NCBI GenBank assembly: GCA_963082975.1 | Contig: OY720344.1 | Span: forward strand, 61,904,546 to 61,968,545 | DNA from: Labia minor | Taxonomy: Eukaryota > Arthropoda > Insecta > Dermaptera > Spongiphoridae | Direction: 5' to 3' | DNA length: 64,000 nt | In this document: one piece after another, positions 33,520-44,296 of the stretch | Position numbering within the stretch: the stretch's first letter is position 1 | Layout: each line of letters starts with the position of its first letter | Notes under the pieces: model-generated | Databases searched by the model: none | Told to the model about the DNA's origin: nothing | The model's input: the letters and a program-made list of their open reading frames with translations, nothing else | Made by a program: the position numbers and the translations under genes

Positions 33520-33640
33520 AGTGAAACTTGGAAGAGACCCAGGAAAGAGTAAAATTCTCCTGTCAAGACTGGGAATCGAACCCGAGTCCACAAGTTTGAA
33601 GACAAGGTACACAGTAGATTTCCACATACAGTCTAAATTC
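33520..33640 (-). repeat. tRNA-like SINE remnant
   Basis: The minus strand carries a B box in an arm-like context (CTCGGGTTCGATTCCCAG, 33577-33560). No complete tRNA can be folded. It lies right next to the MITE at 33266, which may have inserted into it. Confidence 0.35.
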
Positions 33641-34929
33641 AAATAATATATTATTCATTTTAATATAAGAATAAATAATAATTATTATTAGTTAAAAAAA
33701 TTATCAACAAAAGTAAAAAGAAGAAAAATCAATAGTGAACTTCTTGTATTTAATAATTTTTAATGATTTTAATTAATAATGGTGGATGTCTCATTTCCAC
33801 TGATTTATGGTATCATGAAATGATCAGAATAACTATATCGTTATTAAAGATTAAATTTTAACAATTCTAAAGATAAAGAAAAATTTAAAAGTTCCTATTA
33901 ATGTGAACTTTTTTATTTTCTTTAATTTTTAATAACTCAGAGAAAGAAAGGAATTTCTCATGGGGTAGTTCAGTGTTTGAGTCCCCTTAAGGGAAAATTA
34001 ATTCAAATTAATATTGAAACAAAACAAAAGACAAAAATACAAGAAAATGCAATCATTAATTTAAAACTTGTATTAATAGTAATTTTTAAAATTTATATTA
34101 AATTTTAAGTCATATAAGGTCTCTTGTGAGATTATTAATACATGTATCCTCTAATGTATTTTTATTCTGAACATAGTTTAGCAGACTTTCGAAAAATTTT
34201 ATAAATTTTTTTTCTAGGATAATTTGTTCTATTAAAGATATTTTATTCCATTAGTTTAACATTTAAAAAAAGATTTGAAATAATTAAATTCGTTCTTAAC
34301 AAATTACCTGAATAATGATTTTTTTTTATTCAAAGGAAATTGTCTAAAAGGGTGTGGCGATAATGTTCATTCATGCTAATAATAATAACACTCTTCTTGC
34401 CTATTTTTTTACTCAACTCATTTACAAAAGATGATGATTATTATGCTAACTATAAATTTTCATTTTCTTATAAGAAATTGATTAAAATAATTAAACTAAT
34501 ACTCATTCTATGTAAGAGAAGTTAAAAAGTTTTATTCATATAATTTACCTTGTACTGTGTATTTAATAAATTATATAAGTACACATAATTATTCATTTTT
34601 AGAATATCTACAATATTTATTTATTTGAATGGTAAATAAATTTTGGAAATATACACATTTATTGATATTGAGAATTATTAAAATAATATGATACATTATC
34701 AAAAATTAATTTTTTGTAAATTATTTGTGTATATATAATATTATCTATATAAATATATTTTCTACTTAAATAATTATTTATAAATATTAAATAAATACTA
34801 AATTTATGTAGCATCAGTATTTTGTAAATAATTTTAACGACATTCCTCTAATTTTAATAATTTCCTAGTTACTCCCAATTTCATCATACTTATTGCTTTC
34901 CATATGCAACCTTTTTACTATATCGCCAG
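33641..34929. other. AT-rich spacer
   Basis: Nothing recognised. Confidence 0.3.
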
Positions 34930-35498
34930 AGATAGTATTGCGATAACGAAAATTTTCGAAGTCGAGAGTTTGATGTTTTTATAGGTTTTGAAGGTTCCTG
35001 AATCGTTTTCACTAAGGTTGATAAAAATGTCTGTTTGAGTGTGTTTGTGTGTATGTGTGTGTGTATGTAGACAAAAACGTTTTGAGCTAGAATCATGAAA
35101 TTTGGTATACGGGCATTATTCAAAATTCATAGTTTTCTATCAACTTTTGAGAAATGTAGCTCTACCACGTTTTGATTTTTTTTCCTCTAAAGTGACCGTA
35201 AAAATAAAGATATATGTTTGATAGTTTTTCAAATAATTAAAAATTGTATAAAACTGCTATATATAGAATTTCTAATTGATTGAATCATTGAAAGTACCGG
35301 AATTAATTTTTTAACACTGCAAATCACGCGCCAACAAGTAACGTGGTGCCATCAACAAAGAGCCAAACATGCGCTGGTTTAATAAATATTATTTATTAAT
35401 TTTAATTTATAAATTATAATTAATTTAATTCAATTTAAATATAATATATGTTATTTAATCCAATTCAAATTTGCGAGATAGTCGAGAGACACTCCAGC
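34930..35498 (+). repeat. Dispersed repeat family D, longest copy
   Basis: Bases 35161-35498 match 14994-15322. The preceding 230 bases hold a (TG)n-type run and the phrase GAATCATGAAATTTGGTATA, which is common in arthropod dispersed repeats and may be the upstream part of the same element. No coding content and no clear terminal repeats. Confidence 0.7.
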
Positions 35499-35887
35499 TA
35501 ATTTAATTTAACTATTTATTTTTATTTACTATATATGCGATATGAGAGTCACAGTAGATTGTTCTTGTCGAATGTCCATCGTAAGCATCGGCAAGAAGGT
35601 ATGTAAAATTGAACATTTGAATATCAGAAATCTATCTATTAGGAAAGATTGAAAATTTTGAGAATTTGTTTAGGTTTCTTCATAGGATGAGATTGCTATA
35701 CAAAACAAATTATTTATTTATTTATTTATTATTATTTATTATTTGTTTATTTATTTATTTACTGTAAATATAAATTGTTGTTTTTGTTGTTATTATTTTC
35801 TGCATAGTTTGTTGTTATTTTACTATTATATTCTAGTCATGTTCAATAGGGACCCCTTTACAGTCTCATATTTGAGCGGTGATATTT

Positions 35888-36310
35888 TCAACGAACTTTT
35901 AGTTCGTTTATAAAATCTATATGTCTGTGTGTCTGTCGCCAAAAATTTTCGATTTTTTAAATTTTGATTTTGGATTCGAGTAGAGCTTAAAAAAGTGTAA
36001 AGTGGGTCTTGGTTTTTTAAAATTCGGTTGGGACATGGTCAAATCGGCGGTCAAAGTTGAAAATTTCCCATATATTATAACTACTGTAATTAGTGTTATT
36101 ATAATGTAAAATTGTAAAGAAAAAATGTTTAGACATTATTGTAAACATTAAAAAATGCCCGGGAACATTGGAAAAATTTTCGGGAATATTAAGAAAGTAA
36201 ATTAAAGATATTAATTAATAATTAATAACAAAATATTAATAATTATTAAGATCATATAAATTGGAATTATTTATGCAATTTTGTGATAAATATGAATAAA
36301 AGTTCGTTGA
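35888..36310. mobile_element. Small element with TCAACGAACTTTTA inverted ends
   Basis: TCAACGAACTTTTAGTTC at 35888 is matched, inverted, by AATAAAAGTTCGTTGA ending at 36310, giving about 423 bases with short inverted ends and no ORF. A possible 4 bp duplication (TATT) is too short to trust. The superfamily is unknown. Confidence 0.4.
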
Positions 36311-36409
36311 TATTAATGCTTCCTAGCATTCCCAGATGTTTTATTATTTATTGAACTATTTATTTATTTGTTTGTTGTTTATTGTGTTTATAGATTGGTT
36401 AGTTATTGA

Positions 36410-36685
36410 ATAGATTGTTTTTGGACTGAAAGGAAAAATCATTCTTTCCAAGTGGTCTACCCGAGGAGCGTTGAGTCTGACAAAATGGAATCGGTCAAGA
36501 TTCAGTAAATTACTGTTTGCCTAACTGTGCCCCGGCGAAGAAGTTGAAATTCTCCCTGTAAGGATTGATTGGAGATAAATGAGTTTTATCTTGTCCGATG
36601 GGTGATTTCTTTAAGGCACAAATGGTCCTTGTTTCTGGGGTGCCTCGATGATCAAATAATAATAATAAATATATTTATTTATTTT
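36410..36685 (+). repeat. Possible LINE 3' end running into a TAA microsatellite
   Basis: A block of mixed composition in an AT-rich region ends GATGATCAAATAATAATAATAA. A non-AT-rich 3' untranslated-like block ending in TAA repeats is the layout of the Dong-type LINE at 47510-50868. No reading frame links it to a LINE, so this is a guess from layout. Confidence 0.2.
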
Positions 36686-37109
36686 TTCTTCAAGCATTAA
36701 AATTAAATTATTTCTTGATTCTCTTTCTGAGTTGACACATCGATCTTATAATTAATTTAATTTTTTTTTTTTTTTGATGGGAACTTTTCGATTCTTATTA
36801 GATATATAAAAAAACTATATTTATTAAAATTCATAATTCATATTATTCTTTTTGTGTATTCAATAATAAAAATGAAAATTCCCAAAGTTTTATGACAATT
36901 TGTTTTTATGATGAGGAGAGGAGAAGTGAATTGTATTGATAATATATATATATATATATAAACAATAAAATCCCAAATGTTTGCATTCGTATTAAAGGAT
37001 TACTCTTTGAAATACAAACAAATATGACAAATGTGACATGTTGACGTTTGCAAAATTATTTCAACATTTTCAAAATGAAATAATACTATATATATATACT
37101 ATATATATA

Positions 37110-37155
<46 letters not shown>

Positions 37156-39147
37156 CCCTTTAGAATTATTGTTTTATAGACAACGTAAAAAATCAGATGA
37201 GAGAGATGAATGAATAGAAAAACACAATAATTTAATTTTTTTATTTTTTATTATAATAAAATTCAATATGATAAAATTATATTTGAATTTATATACAATA
37301 CTGTATATAATTACTTAGTTTTGGGAAGCAACATATTGGCACCCCAGTGTGAACTTTTGTTTTCCTGTGATCAGTTAATTAATATTAATTCAAATTAAGT
37401 CCAGAGTAACCCTTTATAGCAACTCCAATAGCATTTGATTAGTTATTTATTATTTATTTATTATTAATTTTTCTCAAAAAAATCTTATAGATTCTGAAAT
37501 GATAATCCCCTGAGATTCTCATACACTTACTATTACTACTACTACTATTAATAATAATAATAATATTTATAAGAGTTAGATTATTTCTTTATCAAAATTA
37601 AAATTTCAATTTGGTGACTAGGATCAGTAATAAGAATTTTGTTATTTATTTAGAAAAAAATTATATGAACAGATGAAATGATGTAATAACTGTTGAATTA
37701 AAACTTCATTTAAAACAATAATCATTCCGTTAAATTTAAAAAATAATAATTAGAAATAATTAAATTTCAAACCTCAAATTTTGTTTATATAGATATTATT
37801 TCCCATGCATCTAGTAACCAATTTATAACTATTTAATTATTATAATTTTTCTTTAGAGTGAGGGAGGTAGTCATTAGTCTTGCCTTGGCTGAGTTCAGCT
37901 ACGTCTTTTATAATTTCTTAATCCACCCTCTCTGCTTTTTCTCCTCCTCTTTAAATATACTACATAAGTATTGTTTCCCATGTAACTTGTTATTTCGGTT
38001 CTGAAACTTGGAAATGAAAACAATCATTAGAATATCTTTTTATTAAATTGCAGTGTTTTAATCATGAATTTACTGCACTATTCTCTATTGCTTATTGCTT
38101 TATAATAGCAATATTATAATTATAATATAATATAATTCATCTTTTTTCTTTTAATTTATATATTTTGTAATTTTATTTATATTTTAATAATTATTTGTTA
38201 ATTACATTAAATAAATTCATTGTATTAATAATTTACTATTATTTTGGCTTAATTAAATATTTAATTTTACTTAATTATTATTGTGAATTTTTTATATTAG
38301 TTTATTTAGATAGTATAATTGGTTTTATGGAAATATATGACTAGATTATTATTTAATTATTTATTCAGATTAATAAATAATACATTTATTGATTTTTCTT
38401 AATTTGAATAAATATAGTTATTTTGTTTATATAAATTGAAATAATAAATTAAACCATTATTATATGTAAAAATTAGAAAGAGTAAGAGAGAGAGAGAGAG
38501 ATAGAAAGAGAGAAAGAGAGAGTTAAAGAACTCAGGTCTAAATATTTCATGATTAATTTAAATTTCTCATAGAGTATAATATTATATTGGAATGGAAATT
38601 CCATTCTCTATGCTTTAAATGAATTCCATATTAAATTCGAATTGATTTTGTAATGATGAAATTATGCATTATTTTTTATCTTTTTTATTATAGAAATTCA
38701 ATTTTTTATAAATCTAATCTTTTAAAAAACGACAAGATATATATACTGAAATGATATTTCCTTTTATGTGCTATTTGTGGGTCATTTTATTTTTTGTTTG
38801 AGATAGTTTTTTTTGTCTCTATCTCTTTCGCTCTTATTGGTATTCTTGATTTTTGCACAAATTAATATTTTATTTTAATTTAATAATTAGTAATTAGATC
38901 TCTATAAAGATGCAACCAATTAAAAATTATTATAAATTGTATTATATTATAATTGGTTTTGTAATTTGATAATTTATAATAATAGGTTGTCAAATATCTC
39001 CCTTCCGCCTTTTTCGCGGCTATGTACAAAGCGCTACAGAGCTCGTATCTGGTAATACTATACATCATTTGAAAGGTCTTGACATAACCTACAAAACGAC
39101 GCATGATTAGTTTGGATATTGCGTTCAACAGTTATAGACGAGTAAAC
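36686..39147. other. AT-rich spacer with microsatellites
   Basis: TA runs at 36945-36960 and 37086-37150, TAC/TAA compound run at 37529-37564, GA run at 38488-38522. The patch at 37855-37990 is less AT-rich but shows no gene. Confidence 0.4.
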
Positions 39148-39483
39148 ATGGAGTTCACTAAAGCCGAAATTCGCGTTATTTTAAAGTTTCCCTTCGTTAA
39201 AGGCAAATCCGCTAGAGAAACGTTGCGTGAGATTAATGGTGTTTTGGGGGATGATATTCTATCACTTCGAACCGCGGAGGAATGGTTTCGACGATTCAGA
39301 GCCTGTGAAAACGACACCATGGTTTTCCTGTATGTTTGGTGGGATTGGAAGGGAATCATCCACTATGAGCTGCTCCCATATGGCCAGACGCTTAATTCTA
39401 CCATCTACTGCGAACAACTGGACCGCTTGAAGCAGGCGATCGACCAGAAGCGTCCAGAATTGGCCAACAGGAAGGGTGTAGTG
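39148..39483 (+). pseudogene. Mariner transposase, first part (interrupted by hAT)
   Basis: From the ATG at 39148 the frame reads MEFTKAEIRVILKF, then WFRRFRACENDTM (helix-turn-helix region), and then jumps directly to LYVWWDWKGIIHYELLPYGQ and LDRLKQAIDQKRPELANR in the catalytic domain. The linker and the block with the first catalytic Asp (normally TGDEKW) are deleted. The frame runs into the hAT element at 39484 and resumes at 42778. The transposase was therefore already dead when the hAT landed. Confidence 0.85.
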
Positions 39484-42400
39484 CATAGGTTCTTAAACTT
39501 ATGTACTCCACGGACCCCCACTTGAAAAAATTTTTTTTGACGGACCCCCATCACAACTTTAGGTACTTTACGTCATTTTATTAATTAATTTCTGGCTTAC
39601 GATCTCATAAGGACAAGGATATATGATGAATATTTCTAACAGTGATTGGTGAATAACGATTTTTTTGCATATTGTAGAACACATTTTATTAGAAATTATA
39701 ATATTGAAGAAAGAAAATACAAACATTGTCATAGCAACAAATCTCACAAATTATAATGGGTACTTACATTAAATTCATATAAATATTTTATAATTTTTTT
39801 CAGAAAATATTAAATAAGAAATATTTTAAAAAATAACTGCATCTATCTCATTAAATATAACTTACATATTTAATGAGATGTATGCAGTTGTTTTCTTGAA
39901 ACAAGAATCTCAATATCTGGCTTAATATTGGAAACTTTTAATCTAAGATCCGGCTCTACATTTAATTTGTTTCTATATTTAGACTTAATATAAAATAGTA
40001 CCGAAAAAGCTTGTTCGCATAAATATGTTGTGCAGAATGGAATCAAGTGTTGAAGTGCTTTATTTGCAAGCGCAGGATAATCTGACCTGAGAAGTAACCA
40101 AAAGTTGCTCAATTCAGTTTTGTTAAATTTTAGTTTATAAGTTGTATCACATGATAATTCCACGAGAATATCTTGTTCAGGTGCTGATAAATGTTTAGTA
40201 TTTGTAATTTCCATATTAAATGGATCTCTGATCCAGTTATTGCAAGGATCAGGAGTAGAAAAATACTTCCTGAAGTTGCTTTTCAAAGTAATTAAATGTT
40301 CAACAAATAATTGACGCGTTTGATTAAGCAATTTTTCACTGGAGCTTTCTATGAAATCATTGAGAGTTGGAAAAGACTCATATACACCGTTCTGGATGCG
40401 TTTCGACCACAAGTCGATTTTTTTAATCATTGCTTCTATTTTATCTTCAACTTTAAATATATTTACAACAGTACCTTGCAGGCTCAAATTAAGTTCGTTC
40501 AATTTTGTAAAAATATCAGTCAAGTAAGCCACCTTAGCTAACCAGATAAAATCATTGAAACATTCGGTCAGTTCAAAATGCGCATCTATTAAAAACAATC
40601 GTATTTCATCTCGAAGCTCAAAAAGGCGAATGAGTACTTTCCCGCGGGACAACCAACGTACATCTGTATGTAATAATAAATGTGTATGTTGACTACCCAT
40701 TTCCTCACACAAAATTTTAAAAACTCTGGAATTAAGTGGACGAGCCTTAATGAAATTGACAATTTTAACTACTTCGTCTAATGTTCTTTTCAAATCTGGT
40801 GACATATTTTTGGCTGCTAATGATTCTCTGTGAATGCAGCAATGATTCCAAACAACCTGAGGCGCAACATTTTTAATAAGAGCAATCAATCCAGTTCTTG
40901 TACCTGACATTGCACGAGCACCATCAGTGCAAATTCCAACACATTTTGGCCACTCTATTTCATTTTCGGTTATAAAATTATTCAAACTGTTAAATATGTC
41001 ATTAGCTGTCGTTCGTGAAGGTAGTGAATCACAAAACAATACATCTTCTTGTATTTGATTTTCAAACTCATATCTAATGAAAGCTAACAAATTGGCATTA
41101 TTAGTGACATCAGTACTTTCATCCAATTGTAATGAGTAATAGTGACTTTTGCGCACTCTCGATATTAATTCTTCTTTTATATTACATGACATGTCTTCAA
41201 TCCTATTCTTAACCGTATCATTTGATAATGAAATCAAATTTATATCGTTTGCTGCTTTAGTTCCTAACATTATATTTGTAATTACTTTTGTAGCAGGAAG
41301 AATTAATTGCTCTGCTATATTATGCGGCTTTCCTGCTTTAGCAATAAGTAGAGCTACTTCATATGATGCCATTACTGCTTTCTTACTCATACCACCAGAT
41401 CCCGTCTTTACCATCAATTTCTGACTTGAATTAAGTTCTTCTTTTTTCATTTTAAAAAATTCGATAGACTTACTAACATGCTCGCTGTGCTTTGTTTGTA
41501 AATGACGTCTGAGATTAGCAGGTTTCATACTTTCATTGGATAAACTTTCCTGACATAGAACGCAGACTGGTCTTTCCACATCATTGTTGCAAATATAAGT
41601 AAATCCAAATGATAAATAATCATCCGAATATTTTCTAGTTTTGCGTTTCTTGGTAGAGTTTGCTGTTGATGCCTCATCATCTGATTCTTTCCGTTTCTGT
41701 GTTGAACCAGTTTGTAGCCAACGATCCATTTTATGGAGTAATTTATTAACATTGAACTACAATAATATAAATATAATATAAATATAACGAATTATTATTT
41801 ACTAGCTATGTTTTAATATGATTTTAAATGAATGTTTTAATATCATTTTAAATGAATGTTTTAAATCATTTTAATAAATGTTTTAAATCATTTTAAATAA
41901 ATGATTTAATATCATTTTAAATGAATATTAATTTATATAATAAATATATTTCGTAATTTGATTCTAAAATATTATTAATTTCGTAATTTGATTCTAAAAT
42001 ATTATTAATTTCGTAATTTGATTCTAAAATATTATTAAAATAAATATTTTTTATTCATAAAACTAACTTATACTTACTCTCAAAAACAGCCTTTCTGGGA
42101 AATTGCAAAATGTGTTTAGTGTTTTTATAAAATAATGATCATGCAAATTACACTAAAAATTAAAAAAAATTATTAGCTATAATAAACTATTATTAGCTAT
42201 AATTTAATTATAATTAATTAAATTAATAAAAATAATTTAAAGATACAACTCGTTGAGAAATGAACTTATAATTAACATTAATAAAAATAATTTAAAGATA
42301 CAACTCGTTGAGAAATGAACTTATAATTAACATTTGCTTTAAAACTGTTTAAAACCCCAGAGTGGACGCTGACAATTTGGGTTTTTCCGGGTAAGACTGT

Positions 42401-42777
42401 CCCCTCCCCTGGTTTTCCCCAATAACAAAGTGAAAGAAAATTCCCTTATATGCCTCCCCTTCCGAGCCCCTAAGAGGGGTTATTTTAAAGGAACAATCGA
42501 AAAATGATTTTAAATGAATGAATGGATGAAAATTCAAATTTTATATATAGTTTTTTATATATGTTTATTTATTCACAAAAAATTAATTGACATAATTATC
42601 AATTTAATAAAATAAAATAGTATTATTAATAGTATTAAATTATAGCCGTAATTCTCTAGGAGGATATAGTTACACAATGAACTTTAAATATTTATATATG
42701 TATATATTTTTACGATGATTTTTTTCCGAGGACCGCGGACCCCCAGGGGTCCGCGGACCACAGTTTAAGAACCACTG
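39484..42777 (-). mobile_element. Complete hAT transposon, copy 1
   Basis: A 3294-base element with inverted ends CATAGGTTCTTAAAC (39484) and CAGTGGTTCTTAAAC (complement of 42777), and a perfect 8 bp target duplication GTGTAGTG (39476-39483 and 42778-42785) inside the mariner gene. Eight-base duplications and CA-type ends mark hAT elements. The transposase gene fills the half nearest the left end. Upstream of it lie two sets of tandem repeats: three 30-base units at 41949-42038 and two 55-base units at 42222-42331, possible transposase binding regions. A 22-base block present in copy 2 is missing near the right end. Confidence 0.95.
39870..41729 (-). CDS. hAT transposase with BED zinc finger (ZBED5/FAM200-like)
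   Basis: An intact 619-residue transposase that would cut its element out by hairpin-forming DNA cleavage and reinsert it with 8 bp duplications, in the nucleus. Seen in order: basic Lys/Arg stretch at 27-33, BED-type zinc finger with C56, C59, H76 and H81, catalytic Asp in QLDESTDV (D203) and in ICTDGARAMSG (D269), the CCIHRESLAAK segment (about 296-306), and the C-terminal dimerisation region YLCEQAFSVLFYIKSKYR (about 565-582). The start MDRWLQ and SFGFTYI before the finger match the ZBED5/FAM200-type, Buster-related hAT group. The third catalytic acidic residue lies in the long insertion domain and I cannot place it with certainty. No stop or frameshift. An identical-looking frame lies in copy 2. 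Confidence 0.93.
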   Translation of the reverse strand: MDRWLQTGSTQKRKESDDEASTANSTKKRKTRKYSDDYLSFGFTYICNNDVERPVCVLCQESLSNESMKPANLRRHLQTKHSEHVSKSIEFFKMKKEELNSSQKLMVKTGSGGMSKKAVMASYEVALLIAKAGKPHNIAEQLILPATKVITNIMLGTKAANDINLISLSNDTVKNRIEDMSCNIKEELISRVRKSHYYSLQLDESTDVTNNANLLAFIRYEFENQIQEDVLFCDSLPSRTTANDIFNSLNNFITENEIEWPKCVGICTDGARAMSGTRTGLIALIKNVAPQVVWNHCCIHRESLAAKNMSPDLKRTLDEVVKIVNFIKARPLNSRVFKILCEEMGSQHTHLLLHTDVRWLSRGKVLIRLFELRDEIRLFLIDAHFELTECFNDFIWLAKVAYLTDIFTKLNELNLSLQGTVVNIFKVEDKIEAMIKKIDLWSKRIQNGVYESFPTLNDFIESSSEKLLNQTRQLFVEHLITLKSNFRKYFSTPDPCNNWIRDPFNMEITNTKHLSAPEQDILVELSCDTTYKLKFNKTELSNFWLLLRSDYPALANKALQHLIPFCTTYLCEQAFSVLFYIKSKYRNKLNVEPDLRLKVSNIKPDIEILVSRKQLHTSH

Positions 42778-42785
42778 GTGTAGTG

Positions 42786-43000
42786 TTCCACCAGGACAAC
42801 GCCAGACCACACACTTCGTTGATGACTCGTCAGAAGCTATGGGAGTTCGGATGGGAGGATTTATCACATCTACCATATAGCCTGGACATAGCGCCAAGTA
42901 ATTACCACCTTTCAAAGTTCAGTCATTCCCTTATATATTTGAACGTATCCACAACAAAAATAATTATTAAAAGATTAAATAATTCTCTTAAAAATTAGAA
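42786..43000 (+). pseudogene. Mariner transposase, second part
   Basis: The frame resumes after the hAT with VFHQDNARPHTSLMTRQKLW, the block holding the second catalytic Asp, then LWEFGWEDLSHLPYSLDIAP. The third catalytic position reads APSNYHL instead of APSDYHL, so the last catalytic Asp is replaced by Asn. The C-terminal 30 or so residues are diverged and end at a TAG. Joined across the hAT, the two parts belong to one mariner copy with its first Asp deleted and third Asp mutated. Confidence 0.85.
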
Positions 43001-43542
43001 GAAACTCCAGAAAGCCCCTCAAAGAAGGATGTCTTGGTCTTTATAACAAATTGGAACTCAATTGGAACTAAATCTACGCTGAAGAAAGAACGCATACAAC
43101 ACAACATGGATAAGAATCTATAAATTATTTTATTCTTTCCCTTTCTTTACGTTATCCAAGTCTTAATTACCTTAATATTAATGTTGTATTATTTAAATTA
43201 CTTCCTGTCGATTATAAAAGATTTAAATCTAGTAAAATAAATTCTAGTTGCAATTTTTTCTTTTAAATTGGAAACAAATAAACTTAATTTTTATTATTCT
43301 CTTTTGTATCTATTAGTTGTATTATTCCTACAGCTTTCTCTATCTCTCATTCCACGTTGGATCTTAGTTATCTGATTGCTAACTTACAACATGGACCAAA
43401 ACCTCTATTTTAATTGAATCTCCATCTCTCCCTTACTCCCCTCTTTCCCCTCTTCAATCACACAAACGAGGGTCAGTGCGCACATAAGTCCGCGCATCGC
43501 CATGACACACTTCCCCCTCCACTCCCTACCTATCTACCTTTT
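43001..43542. other. Spacer, CT-rich in part
   Basis: The first 100 bases may still belong to the mariner copy. Bases 43330-43540 are CT-rich on the plus strand. No gene supported. Confidence 0.3.
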
Positions 43543-43550
43543 GTTTACAT

Positions 43551-44288
43551 CAGAGATGGGCAAACTTTTTTAGGATGCGGTCTACTTCTAATTTTTTTAC
43601 AATAAGTCGGTCCACCAGATATTTATTAAAATAATAATAATAAACAATGTGGTATAAATGTACATAGGTAACTAAAAAAATAGAATAAGAAAGGAACTTA
43701 GGTATATATTTTCAAACAAAATTTAACGATTATAAAAGTATAAAAATATCAAGTTCATAAGAAATATTCTGATTCGAATTATTATTTAAGATAAAGTCAT
43801 GTGAAATTGTCCGCATTAGAAGATTTACACTGCATATCCTCTGCTAATTTAGTAAATCTTGGTGTATAATTACTAACTGCCAGTCTTGTACTGCATTCGA
43901 GGTGATTGTCTGTAAGACGGGAGCGATATTTTGATTTAATTATATTCATCGTAGAAAATGCAGATTCACATAGGTAGGTAGAGCCAGAGAACGATGTTAA
44001 ATTTAATGCGAGACCTTTTAAATTCGTCCATTAAATTCCAAAAAATATTTGTAGGATCTGAATTATGTGCTTTTAAAATTATGTCATTTTGAAGAAGAAG
44101 AACTTCATCTTCCTCAATAGTTATAGAAAACAATTCGTTTATATTTTTGGTTATTTCTTCCCCGAGTAATGGAATTTTTTATATGCTAAGGAGTAGTTTA
44201 AGTAAAAAAGGCATTGAGTAAAGGCGATCACTTTAAAATGACTCGGCGGTCCACCAGTCGATCGCGATCGACTTAATGCCCATCTCTG
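43551..44288. mobile_element. hAT element, internally deleted (738 bp)
   Basis: Inverted ends CAGAGATGGGCAAACTTTTT and CAGAGATGGGCATTAAGTCG, with a perfect 8 bp duplication GTTTACAT (43543-43550 and 44289-44296). GGTCCACC words lie inside both ends. Large internal deletion: only the 3' part of a transposase gene is left. Confidence 0.92.
43797..44190 (-). pseudogene. hAT transposase, C-terminal fragment
   Basis: The minus strand starts near PLLGEEITKNINELF, continues FWNLMDEF, then after a frameshift reads LALNLTSFSGSTYLCESAF, STMNIIKSKYRSRLTDNHLE and NYTPRFTKLAEDMQC, ending at a TGA (43797-43799). This is the C-terminal dimerisation region of a hAT transposase of the GTF2IRD2/ZBED type. It differs from the enzyme at 39870, so it belongs to another subfamily. 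The zinc finger and catalytic core are gone. Confidence 0.85.
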
Positions 44289-44296
44289 GTTTACAT

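Noticed and set aside
33258..33522. 8 bp target duplication around the MITE at 33266
   Set aside because: ACCTAGGC and ACTTTAGT agree at only about half the positions.
42349..42537. 62-residue frame also present at 62184-62372
   Set aside because: Lies in the non-coding part of the hAT upstream of the transposase; repeated only because the element is repeated.
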